A DNA stretch of 64,000 nt from Diplolepis rosae (taxonomy: Eukaryota > Arthropoda > Insecta > Hymenoptera > Diplolepididae), in NCBI GenBank assembly GCA_030998225.1, contig JAPYXD010000704.1:8122001-8186000 (forward strand), given 5' to 3'. A program made the translations under genes and the position numbers. Under the pieces are notes generated by a model. It saw only the letters and a program-made list of their open reading frames with translations, had not been told where the DNA came from and did no database searches. Every line of letters starts with the position of its first letter. The first letter of the stretch is position 1. Shown piece after piece: positions 17,891 through 28,717 of the stretch.

Positions 17891-19689
17891 ACGGTGACCC
17901 ATTTTAATCTATAATCCCAAATGTCTTCTAAAATACTTTATCTACGAAAAAATGGTTCGGACAAAGGTTGACGAGGACTGAGGAGGACATTTGACTGTAC
18001 CATTAATTTAGACCTTGAAGTCAATTTTCAAGGTCAAATGGAGGTAAGACCCTTCTCTTAAACGAGAACACCTATTTTTGACTGTGGATTTGAAAAGAGC
18101 GGGAAATTTCACGTCAAAAATTACCTGTGGAAAAATAATTTGTGTGACCTTGGAGAGGTAATAAATTAAGGTAAAATGTCTGATAAACGACCAGATGCCC
18201 TTTTTCTGAAATGTCTTCGTTTTTCGGGATAAACAAACGTTCAAGATGCTTCACAAAAGTCGATGAAATGGTGAGATGTACATCACCTTCACCATCATGA
18301 GCTTTAGGTCAATTTTCAAGGTGACTTGAAGGTCAAGACGATTTTTCTTAAATTGAACTCTGTGCTCGGATAAATTTTTTTTGTAGACTACAGGCTGTGG
18401 ATTGTTATCACCCCCCCCCCCCCCTCACCCTTCCCCAAAACACACCCAGACAGTAACAATCATTTCGGATAAGATGTAAAGACTGTAACTATGTAGTTAC
18501 AAAAGTGACAATCTTGACAATGTCACTTCTCTGTGACTAGTTACAAAAATAAAAGACACTTTGTCCTTAATTTTAGCGTTGCCCAGAAACAACGGCGTGG
18601 TCGTAGTAAGTTCTGTTTCCTTTGGGGTGCTTTTGTGTCGTGAGTTCCCCGTGCTTCTGACGTTTTGGGTGGTTGATTAATGTGAGTCCCCTTGCCTGTC
18701 ACCATTGCTACCAGTGTTACAAGTAGCCACGGAGTAACTGTTCAAAGTGCTCTCAATTAGCTTGAAGACACAAACGTAGACGTCTTTCAAAACCGTCCAC
18801 AGTTTCCAGCAGTTTCTCGAGATACGGCTGTTCAAGCTCTTCGAATCCTTTCCATCAGATTTTTTCTTGTTGTGGGTCGCTGAGCAGAAACATCATTTTC
18901 AATACAACCCCATAAAAAGAAATCAGGTGATGTTAGATCTTGTGAGCAGGGGGGTCATTTGAATGGACCTCATCGTCCAATCTATCTCTCATTGAAATTT
19001 AAGTTCAAAAACTAACGTACGATGAGTGCAAAATGTGGCGGAGGACCTTCTTGTTGAAGCCACATTCTTTGTCTTGTTGCTAAGTCAACATTCTCCAATA
19101 GTACAGGTAAATGGTCCCTTAACTGTCTGGGTGTGTTTTGGGGAAGGGGGAGTGTGGGGGGGGGGGGGGGTGATAACAATCCACAGCCTGAAGTCTACAA
19201 AAAAAATTTATCCGAGCACAGAGTTCAATTTAAGAAAAATCGTCTTGACCTTCAAGTCACCTTGAAAGTTGACCTGAAGCTCATGATGGTGAAGGTGATG
19301 TACACCTTAACATTTCATCGAGTTTTGTGAAGGATCTTGAACGTTTGTTTATCCCGAAAAACGAAGACATTTCAGAAAAAGGGCATCTGGTCGTTTCTCA
19401 GACATTTGACCTTAATTTATTACATTTACAAGGTTACAAAAATAATTTTTTGCAGGTAATTTTTGACGTGAAATTTCCCGCTCTTTTCAAATCCACAGTC
19501 AAAAATAGGTGTTCTCATTTTAAGAAAAAGGTCTTACCTCCATTTGACCCTGAAAATTGACCTCAAGGTAAAAATTACGGTAAAGTCAAATGTCCTCCTC
19601 GGTTCTGGTCAACCTTTGTCCGAACCATTTGTGCGTAGATAAAGTATTTCAGAAGATATTTGAGATTATAGATTAAAATGGGTCACCGT
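17891..19689. mobile_element. Element with about 560-bp terminal inverted repeats
   Basis: The outer ends are ACGGTGACCCATTTTAAT and its complement. The arms run 17891-18453 and 19125-19689 and include a poly-C run (about 18410) facing a poly-G run (about 19155). The centre carries a decayed minus-strand transposase. The type matches the IS630/Tc1/mariner-like elements of insects whose transposases have a QHDGAPPHF motif. No clear target duplication was seen. Confidence 0.8.
18600..19110 (-). pseudogene. Decayed DDE transposase of the inverted-repeat element
   Basis: One minus-strand frame reads LPVLLENVDLATRQRMWLQQ followed by EGPPPHFALIVR (about 19110-19018), which resembles the W-x-Q-HDGAPPHF block of insect IS630-like transposases, with the catalytic Asp changed to Glu. 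After a break, further pieces resemble FFLWG (about 18915) and an ERIRRA segment, with stops between them. The protein is dead. The N-terminal half is missing and replaced by the inverted repeat. Confidence 0.7.
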
Positions 19690-20060
19690 GTGTGTTAATT
19701 CAGATGAACAAGAGATAGTAAGAGATAGTAGTGGATAGAAAAGAGATAAAAATAGATACAGGTGGATAAATCAGGAGTAGGTAGAGATAAAGAAAATGGA
19801 GTTGAAAGAGATAGGTATCAGTCTGGATTGGCAAAGAGGTATAAAGAAATAAAGGTGGATAGACAAGAGATAGAAACGAATATATGTGGATTTACTAAGA
19901 ATAAATTGAGATAAAGAAAACGAGATTGAAAAAGATAGGCATGAACTTAGTTTAGCGAAGGGACAGAAAGAGAGAGAGGTGAATAGACAAGGGATAAAAA
20001 GAGGTACAGTTGAATAGACAAGGGATAAATGTTCCTTATCTCTTTCTATTTCATAGGTAG
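19690..20060 (+). repeat. GATA-rich degenerate satellite, right part
   Basis: Irregular repeats of AGATAGACAAGAGATAGAAA-like and GTGGATAGACAAG-like sequence. The period is not strict. Confidence 0.6.
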
Positions 20061-20413
20061 AAATCGACTAAAAGTGATAGGATTTCTATCTCTTCACTTC
20101 CATTAGGGAACGTTATCCATCATTTTCATTTCATATTATTATGTTTTTACGTAATAAAAATCTATTATATTACCTCATTTTAATTATCATAGTAATGAAT
20201 CCAAAATTTTTCAATCTCCTGATATTTGTTAAATCTCCTGATGAACATCTTTTGACTTTTTACTCAACCGGCGGCGACGCTAGATATCGGCATCTTTATT
20301 TTACTAACTGTAACTCTGTTCCGACTGAATATATATTCAGCATGAATGCTGGAGTGTTGTGAATTCATCGCAGGATACCACGATAATATTAATAATTCCT
20401 TGTCAAATATCAC

Positions 20414-20653
20414 TTGCTTTCTCGCATCCCACGTATTAGAATTGGTTTCCTGGTTCGCTGGGAAAGTTTTGTGGAAAAGGGAAGGAGGGTTTTGGTACAC
20501 CCGGCTACGTTTATTTGCATCGCTATGTTGCTGTCGTTCCTGCCGTTGTTTTATGCCACGAAATTGATGGTATTGGTGCTTCACGTTAATATTAATACGA
20601 CAGTAGCGCCGATACCTGGGAGTATCACATGTACCTGTAATTCTTCTATATAA
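20414..20653 (+). CDS. Possible membrane-protein exon fragment
   Basis: An open frame of about 79 codons without a convincing ATG. A basic stretch (WESFVEKGRRVLVHP) precedes a strong hydrophobic segment of about 25 residues (FICIAMLLSFLPLFY), then a Cys-containing tail ending CTCNSSI. The charge and membrane pattern is protein-like, but overlapping frames on both strands are also open. No family is recognised. It could be one exon of a polytopic protein or chance. Confidence 0.2.
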   Translation: MLSRIPRIRIGFLVRWESFVEKGRRVLVHPATFICIAMLLSFLPLFYATKLMVLVLHVNINTTVAPIPGSITCTCNSSI

Positions 20654-20940
20654 CACTAATACATGCTGTTAATACTACACTCACAGAAGTTTCGTGTTCC
20701 TCACTTCAATTATTAAAAATTTTCTGAATATTTAATTGATATAAACTGATCAACACTCAAAACAACTCATGAATAAAACATTAATCAATGCTAATTTAAT
20801 ACAAGTTAATATTAACAGTATTCAAATTTATAATATAACATTTTGCTGATTGGATAAATTATCAATTTTCTTTATATAACAATAACAACTCAATAAATTG
20901 ATATAAAAATCATGTTCAAACATTTGTATAATAGTATATT
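20654..20940. other. No gene recognised
   Basis: AT-rich DNA with nothing recognisable. Confidence 0.5.
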
Positions 20941-21215
20941 ACATTACAAGGGGCGAAACAGAGCGATTGCATGAGTGTGAAGTTTGCTCTGCCCGAGTGA
21001 AACGAGGGCTGCAATCACACGAAATGCTTTCGCTGTGTTTTGTTTCGAGTAATGTATACTATTTTTCATAGCAACTCTTTTGAGAATCTGATTGGCTGTA
21101 ACTGTAGAGCGGGATGAAACAGCGACTTTCAACCCTAGGGTTGAAAATCGTAGTTTCAACCCGCTCTCCAGGTACCGAAAATCGGATTTTCAAAGGAGGC
21201 GCTATGAAATAATTT
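20941..21215. repeat. Palindromic repeat related to the 28718 MITE
   Basis: It shares the segments CATAGCANCTCTTTTGA, a palindromic centre with GTTTCRACCCGCTC, and CGAGTAATGTATA with copies at 23735-24170 and 28718-30500. It is in a different arrangement and partly diverged. Confidence 0.6.
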
Positions 21216-21827
21216 TTTTCGAGTTAGTTTACATTTGAGCATTGAATTCTAATATACATAGAAATGTCAGAGAGGAAATGCGTAGTCAATTGAAATTGCT
21301 ATTTTTTGTAAGCAGACGCACGAAAAGGTTTGACTGGATCAACAACATCTTTTTAGTTTAAATACAGTATTTTTACAATAAAATACTTTGTCAATGTATC
21401 GGAATGACTTTATTCAATGATCAAAGCTTTTTTTCTGGGTGCATTTTATGTATTGTGAAGTTGATATCATATGGAAATTAACTGGACTTAAGCATCTTTG
21501 GGTGAAATCAAACATGAATGATACAGCAATTCATCGGTTCGGACACTTACAATATACAGATGTGTCTGGAATCTCACGAAAATGGAAGCAGTCGAATTCA
21601 GTTGAGCTCAAGAGGAAACCATTTCCTTCAAGCACTATTGCCGCTTCATAGTATTAACATTAGCGAAATAAAACTGAATGCGATTTATCGCCTCACTACG
21701 GAAGACCAACAAATCTTCTAACTTAACACGTAGCTTGAAAGTATCATAAAATTAAACGCTTCTTGAAGAACATTTTTTAGGAATGGTTGAAATATTCGTA
21801 ATTGATGCTGAGTAAATAAAGATATTG
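21216..21827. other. No gene recognised
   Basis: Two overlapping short frames (21439-21721) lack recognisable features, and the region is otherwise AT-rich. Confidence 0.45.
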
Positions 21828-22102
21828 CACGGAGAGAAATAGTTCAAAAAACTTTACTCATCTTTTGCGCAAAGTTGGGACATTTTAACAAGTTGAAGGT
21901 TATTTAATATTATTTTAATAATTTTTTAATGTATATTCTGAAACTTTACTCTACTTTTTTAACCTTATCGAAATGTGATCCATTCTTCAACATTTGGTAC
22001 ATCAGAAATTATTACAATTATATTAAAGAATCTTCAACTTGTCCACACATCCCAACTTTGCTCAAAAGTTGAGTAAAGTTTCTCCAATTATTTTCCTGCG
22101 TG
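21828..22102. mobile_element. MITE with CACGGAGA-type ends
   Basis: It starts CACGGAGAGAAATAGTT and ends with AATTATTTTCCTGCGTG. The arms extend about 70 bp, including CCCAACTTTG against CAAAGTTGGGA. A TG dinucleotide is duplicated on both sides. It is non-coding. Confidence 0.75.
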
Positions 22103-22837
22103 TGATTGATAAACTACAAAACGCCTCTTTTTTATTCATTAGGAACTTCCTTTTTAGTAGTGGAACCAAGAATGGGATACTAAAAAATCATGTCATGCCT
22201 ATGCACAGTATTATAAAGTCAAAAGATTATATGGCTTTTTAAAATCAAACTTTTTCTCCATTAATCAAGCAACTAATCATTTAAAATTCGAGTTCTCAGT
22301 TTTTCTCCAAGTTGAAAATTAGAATTTTTATTTTCATTCAGTCCGAAAGTTATATTGAACATTACACGAAAAAAATCGTCTTACTAACTCTTATTAGAGC
22401 TCATTCATATTCTTCAGTAAAACTTTCTTACTCGTTATTCATCAACAAATAATCTATAAATTCAATTTTTATTGAATTTTCAATGAGTATTCAAATTTAA
22501 AGAAATTTTTTTCCATCTAATTGAGGCACTAAAATATTTTGGGAGCTAGTTTTCTTTTTAAAATTTTAAATTGGATTTTCTAAAAACGTTTTCGGTTCTC
22601 TCTTGAAAATCATGAAACTGTTACATATCTCCTGTTGCTTTACAACCCTTCGGTTATCATTTCTATATTAGTTATCATGGTACAACAAAATTTTAAATGT
22701 AATTTTGATGAATGATTGATTCATCAGGAGACATTTCTTTAAACTCGTGACACTTTTTCTTATAAGTTTTGCTACGATACTTGTGCAACGTTATTTTGCC
22801 ACTTCAAAAGGTGATTTTTTCTTTTGGGATGGCTGTA
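22103..22837. other. No gene recognised
   Basis: AT-rich DNA with no long frame or repeat structure noticed. Confidence 0.5.
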
Positions 22838-22845
22838 TTGAAAAT

Positions 22846-23294
22846 TAGGGGTGTGCAAAAAGATTCGATTCAATTTTAATCCAATATTGGCCTCCGTCGA
22901 ATGTCGAACATCTGACATCCAAAGCGCGCTTCTTCGGATGTCGAATATTCGACATTCGACGGAATTATTCAATGTATGTATATTGTGTAATGTCTGATTA
23001 AAAATTGCAAACTGTACCCTGCGCCGGTCGAATGTTAAAAATCCGATATTTGAAGAGACGCGTTTCGATTGTTAAAAATCTGACCTCCGACGGACGCACT
23101 TCAGATGTCAAATATTCAACATTCGACTGAGGGCCATTCAAATGTCAAAAATCTGACATCCCACAGACGCCATTCAGATATCGAATATTCGACATTCGAT
23201 CAGACGCGCTTCGGATGTCGAATATTCGACATTCGACTGTGCGACCGATTGAATCGAATTTGCCACATTCGATCCGACAGAATGCACACGTCTA
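22846..23294. mobile_element. hAT-type MITE with an 8-bp target duplication
   Basis: The ends are TAGGGGTGTGCA and TGCACACGTCTA. The flanking octamer TTGAAAAT is perfectly duplicated (22838-22845 and 23295-23302), diagnostic of hAT. The interior is a degenerate satellite built on GATGTCGAATATTCGACATT, itself a palindrome, repeated about four times with mutated variants. It is non-coding. Confidence 0.9.
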
Positions 23295-23302
23295 TTGAAA
23301 AT

Positions 23303-23734
23303 GTGCAAATCGGTTCAATTTTTATATACTTTCCTTTCATTCGAAGTTTTCATCTGTAAGTCTTGAAGACACATTTCATAAAACAGACTTTCCATTTACT
23401 AAGCATGATTTTCAATACAAAGACATTTTATGCAGGAAGGTAAATTTTGAAACAGTTTCTTCTCAGATCCAGTGCCCTTTATTTTTTGCATCGTGCATTG
23501 ATTTTGTTTGTAAATCTAGTCGAGAAACTTAAAGACAAATTATTTCATAAAGAAAAATTATAACAGTTGCAGCTGGCAGAATTCTCATGTTTCAACTTCA
23601 AAGAAAAAAATCATGCGAGGAAGTTTGGAGTTGAGAGAACTCTTAGCAAGAAAGTTGTTCAGCAGACTTTCAGGCAGTTTTTAAATATATTTTGAGATTT
23701 TTGAATCCAAAACTGCGGTCAGGTTGGGAATTTA
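23303..23734. other. No gene recognised
   Basis: Anonymous AT-rich sequence. Confidence 0.5.
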
Positions 23735-24170
23735 CTTAACTGCGCTCGAGCGCACCGATACCATCGCCGTGACTAAGTAATGTAGTCACAGCGACTATGT
23801 AATGTTGTCACAGTTACTATATGTAAGTGTCAACTATAAAGTTATGTAAAATTAAATTCCTAAAATCACTACGTGGAACATTGTATTTTTCATAGCACCT
23901 CTTTTGAAAATCTTATTGTCGGTATCTCTAGAGCTGGTTGAAACTTTAAAAGTAGTAGGATTTAAAATCATAGTTTCGACCCGCCCGAAACATCAAATCA
24001 AATTCTCAAAAGAGTTGCTATCAGTTCCTATGAAAAATAATATGCATTACTCGAAACAATACACAGCGAATTGGGTCAAGTAGCGACAACAAGTCTCCCT
24101 TGTTGCAGTCACTTTTTTTTCCAACTACATTATTCCTACTCATTATGACCAGATGCTATTTTTCTCTGTG
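23735..24170. mobile_element. MITE of the CACnnAGAAAA group, left end lost
   Basis: Collinear with 28718-30500 after removal of the insertion in that copy. Both contain GTGACTAAGTAATGTAGTCA, a palindromic centre and GACCAGATGCTATTTTTCTC at the right end. The right terminus CTCTGTG is followed by TA. Confidence 0.75.
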
Positions 24171-24620
24171 TAAGAGGAAGTGGTGCATTACAGTCTCTTT
24201 ATGAGACTGAATAAAATCGATTCAAGAAATATGCTTGGTCTCCAATAAATCTTCACGGTCAAATAAAAAGCCGTGTAAGCCTATTAGTTTTTCTGGAAAA
24301 CCGATATTTCTGTTAAGTTTTATTTATATATCGATGCCCACGTTCTAATATGTCGTATCCCATAAAATTTGAGAAATTGGCTTTTTTTGAAAAATGGATT
24401 AATAATAATGTTTTACAGCTTATATTAAAATCTTAGGAGTCAAATTGTTTATTTAATATTTTTAAATAAATATTCTAATATGTCGTATCCCATATTCCGA
24501 TTTTCAAGAATTCTAATATGTCGTATCACACATCCATAGGTTAACTCAGCGCCAGCGATGTGACAGTCAATTTTTATTTTGTGATTAGTCTTAAGTTTAT
24601 TTTAAGAAATTATTTAATAA
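24171..24620 (+). repeat. Region with three copies of TCTAATATGTCGTATC
   Basis: TTCTAATATGTCGTATCCCA starts near 24343 and 24473, with a variant near 24509. A related copy (ATAATATGTTGTATCCCACA) is near 25977, beyond the candidate exons. The bracketing resembles subterminal binding sites of a transposon, or a promoter repeat. No terminal inverted repeats were found. Confidence 0.5.
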
Positions 24621-24632
24621 AATGAGTAAGAA
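24621..24632 (+). CDS. Possible short first exon
   Basis: ATGAGTAAGAAG is followed directly by GTAATT, a fair splice donor. It would fit a gene continuing at 25371, but joining the two is a guess. Confidence 0.2.
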
Positions 24633-25370
24633 GGTAATTACAAATAATATTTTTTACAACTCCAATTAAATCCAGAGAATCCACTGAAAGAAATTGTATT
24701 GTGTTTCTACCTAACTGAGTTTGTTAGAGAATTTCTATGCAAATTAGAAAGAAAATCTTCTTACTTCAGTTATATTATTTTGTGTGTTACTAAGTATGAA
24801 TAAGAAATTAACAAGTACTAGTTGAGCTAATAACATGTCTTTAAATTAGCTATCAGCTCAGGAAACTTTCATAAATGTCCTTCTGATTGTATTATCCATC
24901 GACTGTTATGCTGATTTAGCAAAATAAAATGGTTTGTTTCAAGGATGTATATTGGTGTGCGTTCAAACGTTTGCAGAGTGATCGCATGTGATCATGCAAA
25001 CAAAACACGTATTGCTGGTATCGATTTAATTTTTTTTTTTTAGATTTATAATCAACCACTGATATAATAGTTTACTTACCCCTAACCTTTGAAACTACTA
25101 CGCATCACTAGCAGACAAGCGTCTGTTTGAAGTTGAGCTGATTTTCCAAAACAGAGTTTGGCTAAAGGAACCATAACCATGTTTCATCTGTTGCAGCCAT
25201 ATGAGTTTGGATGTGTGTATTGAAAATATATTACTGGTGCAGTAGTATCCCTTCAACTATAACTGTTTTTATAAAACACCCATATAGTTTAGCTGTATCT
25301 GAGACAGCCAAACTCTTTTGCTAATATAACCAGAAAATTGTCTGTATTCACGATAAATTTCTTTCAGTGT

Positions 25371-25793
25371 CCGCTGAAACATCTGTTTGTAGTTCGATTA
25401 AAAATAACTAAATGTAAATGGCAACAATTACAAGCATTGAAAAAAGTGTTGCTGAGAGATACACACTGCTTCTATGATAATATAAAATATATTGATGATA
25501 CTGACTCTGCTTCTGACTAATCTCCATCAATAAAAAATTTGGAAGTTGAGAGTAAAAATATAGTTAAGGTAACTGAAGAGACTAAGAGTAAGAAACGAAA
25601 AGCTAATCAAGTTAATCTTGAAGTTAAAAGCAAAGTACTGCGTACTAATAATAGATTTAAGAAACCTGAAGATAATTATATTAATTATAAAAAAAATTGT
25701 GATAATACCAGACGAAAGAGGACAAGAAATCTTCAACATTCTCAGCAAGAAAATGTACCTGAAGTAAAAAAAATATGTTTTAAGCAATGTTAA
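25371..25793 (+). pseudogene. Lys-rich protein exon with one internal stop, family unknown
   Basis: A pyrimidine tract and CAG end at 25370, then CPLKHLFVVRLKITKC opens a frame that runs to 25517. After a TAA (25518-25520) the same frame stays open to 25793. The second half is strongly basic (KSKKRKANQ, TRRKRTRNLQ), suggesting a nuclear protein. The frame on both sides of the single stop makes a recently broken exon more likely than chance. Stop-terminated exon followed by accidental frame is the alternative. No domain is recognised. Confidence 0.35.
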
Positions 25794-26030
25794 AGATAGT
25801 AAAAATAAAATGTATCAATAATGTTATATTAAAATAATTATGAATTAAACAATACACAATAAGAAAGAATAATCTTATGTATGGGATGAAAAATATTTTA
25901 TTATAAAATGATTAAATCAATTTTCTTTCTAAAATAAATTTTAATTTTTTCTTCTTGCGTAACCTCAAATCCTAATGATAATATGTTGTATCCCACATAG
26001 ACAGTAAAATCAATGTATCGTAATTTTTTT
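25794..26030. other. No gene recognised
   Basis: AT-rich; it contains the fourth TATGTTGTATCCCA-like motif near 25980. Confidence 0.5.
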
Positions 26031-26688
26031 GATTCTGTTTATTATTAATTTTTATTTCTAAATATTCGAAATTTAAAAAAATATTTATTGATATTTGTGA
26101 TTATTACAAATTATTACCAATACTAATACCAATTACCAATATTAACGAATAGAACAATGATATGTAAACATTTTTTATTTCTTGAAATTCTTATAAACTA
26201 GAAAATTAATAAAAATTGTCATCGTCATTGTAAATAACAACTAAGAAAGAAAGGAAAGGAAATCGAGAACCGTGATCGTCGATTAAAATTCAACTCAGAT
26301 ACGATTAAACATTTTTAATCGTATCTCGGGTACCCATGAATATTTTTGAAGTTTTCTTGGCTTAAATTAAAGATAAGATCTTAGACTCTATGTCGTATAA
26401 TTTTCAGATTTTTGAAAAATTTTCCCTAGGTCATGCTAAAAGTTGAAGTTGAGGTAGAGAATTTGAGAAAATCTTGAATTTTTTTTTAACTCCTCACGTG
26501 CTATATTATTTTCAGGAGGTCAAAAAAATATTTGCTGAGCTTGACTAGACGTGGAATTTCATAAGCCCTACACTGGTTTTTTTAAAAATGCCCAATCTCT
26601 TTTTTTCACTGAGTTATCGTGGTTCAACGTCAGCAGTGATTTTTAATAGCGCTCACAAGCACCGTGCGCACAATTTCCGACGGTAGTG
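26031..26688. mobile_element. Partial Tc1-like long-inverted-repeat element, copy C
   Basis: It matches the right two thirds of 31904-33062 and ends CCGACGGTAGTG followed by TA. The segment equivalent to about 32520-32635 is deleted, and the left arm is gone. It is non-coding. Confidence 0.8.
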
Positions 26689-27067
26689 TAATTGTTTAAA
26701 CAAAAATTGAGTAGTCAATATTTCATGAACAACTCGTCTAAAAAAATTGTTATTATTATTTATGTGGTTGAAATAAAAAATGCATCATTTGTTTTATATC
26801 AATTTATTTTACAAACAACTAGGGGAGTATTTGAAACACCTAATAATTGTAATAATACAAAAGAGTTCCTTAGCTATTATCAAATATTCCAAGAAAGATT
26901 CCTGAACATTTTCTTTATTATGGTATATTCTTTTCTATTCTATTCTATTCTATTCTATTTCGATTCTATATTCTATTCTATGGGCAAAATTTATATCAAC
27001 TTTTCTTTAATGGTGTAAGACAAAGTTCTGAACCACACTGAACCATTTCCGTGTAGAAAAATTTCAT
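26689..27067 (+). other. Anonymous region with an ATTCT run
   Basis: A 108-codon frame at 26692-27018 partly overlaps a TTCTATTCTATTCTA microsatellite (26931-26975). It has no recognisable domain and is not considered a gene. Confidence 0.4.
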
Positions 27068-27332
27068 GGCAGTCTATTGTTGGATCTGGCTCAGATCTGG
27101 CAATGTCTAGATCGTCTAGTCTGGAAAGTCTAGTCTGTCCCAGATCTCTTGCGGGTTAGCCTCCCAAAATATAAAAATTTCTAAGTGTATCAATCACTTA
27201 ATTTTTCTTTTTACTATTTTTAAAAAATTCCCAGGGTATCCACACCATGTGCCCCCCTGCAGCCACATGTGGAAAATCCGATCGGGCCCGGATCGGAACT
27301 TGGGAACAAGTTAGGCAATTTCTGCACGGGAT
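27068..27332. repeat. Partial copy of the CCCGTGCAGAAATT element
   Basis: 27236-27332 matches 50495-50588 closely (CACACCATGTGCCCCCCTGC, GATCGGGCCCGGATCGG, CAATTTCTGCACGGG). The left part retains only scattered CCAGATCT-like similarity to 49900-49990. Confidence 0.7.
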
Positions 27333-27576
27333 ATTTTATTTCTTGTTAAAGTGTTACCGGGAGAAATAAATTATGGTGCTATTATAAAAAGATAATAACA
27401 TAAGTCAAAATTTTTGTTATTGAAGCACGTGTCTAACTTTAACAACTTTAAATTACCAATATTCAAAATTATTTATACTTTACACATTTTATACCAAGGC
27501 TCTGCAGAATCTTACGACAACACAGAATTCTTCACCATGATTCCAAACCGTAAAATCTATTCTATATGCTCAAGGC

Positions 27577-27975
27577 ATGATTATGCGAAGTATCATGCAA
27601 CACCACGTGCACTTGAAAAATGCTGTGAGGGAAATTCAAGAGAACATTTTACTTCTGAGATGTAATGTAGATGTTTTAAAAACGCACGTCCACTTTTTTG
27701 ATACATATGTTCAACCAAATTATATGTATAGCCTAGAATGTTCTGATAGGGCCGAAAAAATGAAAAGTGATAGGCAAAAAAAGTCAAAGAAGAATAGGAA
27801 AGGGAATGCAACCCTTTGTGCTAGATATATTCGGGTAAAGCATTTCTCGATCACAAACCTAGATTTTGTCAATGCTATCCTACATATATATTTATTACAT
27901 TTTCGATGCAGTAAAATTAGTTGCAATTTAAGTTATTTCTCTTTATATTTTAAAGAACTAAAGCAAAAATTTTAA
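27577..27975 (+). CDS. Unrecognised 132-codon frame
   Basis: It starts at an ATG and is open to TAA at 27975. The centre is charged (KMKSDRQKKSKKNRKG) and the C-terminal part is Cys- and aromatic-rich. An overlapping frame (27414-27665) is also open. No domain is recognised, and base composition does not distinguish it from its surroundings. It may be chance. Confidence 0.15.
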   Translation: MIMRSIMQHHVHLKNAVREIQENILLLRCNVDVLKTHVHFFDTYVQPNYMYSLECSDRAEKMKSDRQKKSKKNRKGNATLCARYIRVKHFSITNLDFVNAILHIYLLHFRCSKISCNLSYFSLYFKELKQKF

Positions 27976-28717
27976 TATTACAGTCATTGAAAATAAAACA
28001 GTTTGAACTAGTATATTAATTGAAAAAAATTTTAATTTGCCTCTTTGAAAACTCCTTTGTCATCAAAGAGATATTTGAAAACTAAATTCGACTACTGTTT
28101 TAAGTTTTTATTTGAAGGAACTTTCCTACTGAGAACTCAAAAAGTTATGAAATTCAAAACTTCTTTGATTATAAGTATTGGGTATTCGTGAAAATGCTGA
28201 CGGTGAAAAGCTTTTTTATTTACCGTACTAAAATTAAGGATGTGATTTTACCTCAATAACGAAAAAACGTCTCTGAAAGAAATAAAGGATGCAATCAGAT
28301 TAAAAAGGAAGAAGTCTTATCTTGGAATATTAAAGTTAAATGCTGAGATTAATCAGTTCGCGCAGAATAAGAAATAAGAATAAGGTCTCTAGAGAAATAA
28401 CAAAATTAGAAAGAAGTATTTTGTTCTTAGTTATTAAAATTTCTAAAAATCTCTCTCTAAAGGATATTCATGAGTAAGCCATGACTTTTTGACCGTCTCT
28501 TTTCCTTTTCATAAAAGTTTTTAATCAAATCTTATTTGTCGTCTACCTTAAAAACATTAACCATTCATTCCAATTGACAAAAGTTGTAATTTTAACGTAA
28601 ACCATGATTATTATCATTATTACTCAGGATAGCAAAGAAACTTTGTGGGTAAAGTAAAACTTTTAAGGTCGGAAAAAATAGTGCTCATTTCATAAATAAA
28701 ACAACAAGTTTTTACTA
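27976..28717. other. No gene recognised
   Basis: AT-rich, non-coding. Confidence 0.5.

Noticed and set aside
18410..18423. Poly-C run as a sequencing artefact
   Set aside because: A matching poly-G run in the opposite arm (about 19155) shows it is part of the inverted repeat.
20264..20656. A 130-codon minus-strand frame
   Set aside because: No ATG context, domain or splice support; the opposite strand has an equally good frame with a hydrophobic segment.
26935..26975. A structured regulatory repeat
   Set aside because: It is a plain TTCTA microsatellite.
27577..27975. A conserved nuclear protein, because of the Lys-rich centre
   Set aside because: The charged segment alone is weak evidence; the frame overlaps others and lacks any recognised domain. 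It is kept only as a low-confidence entry.
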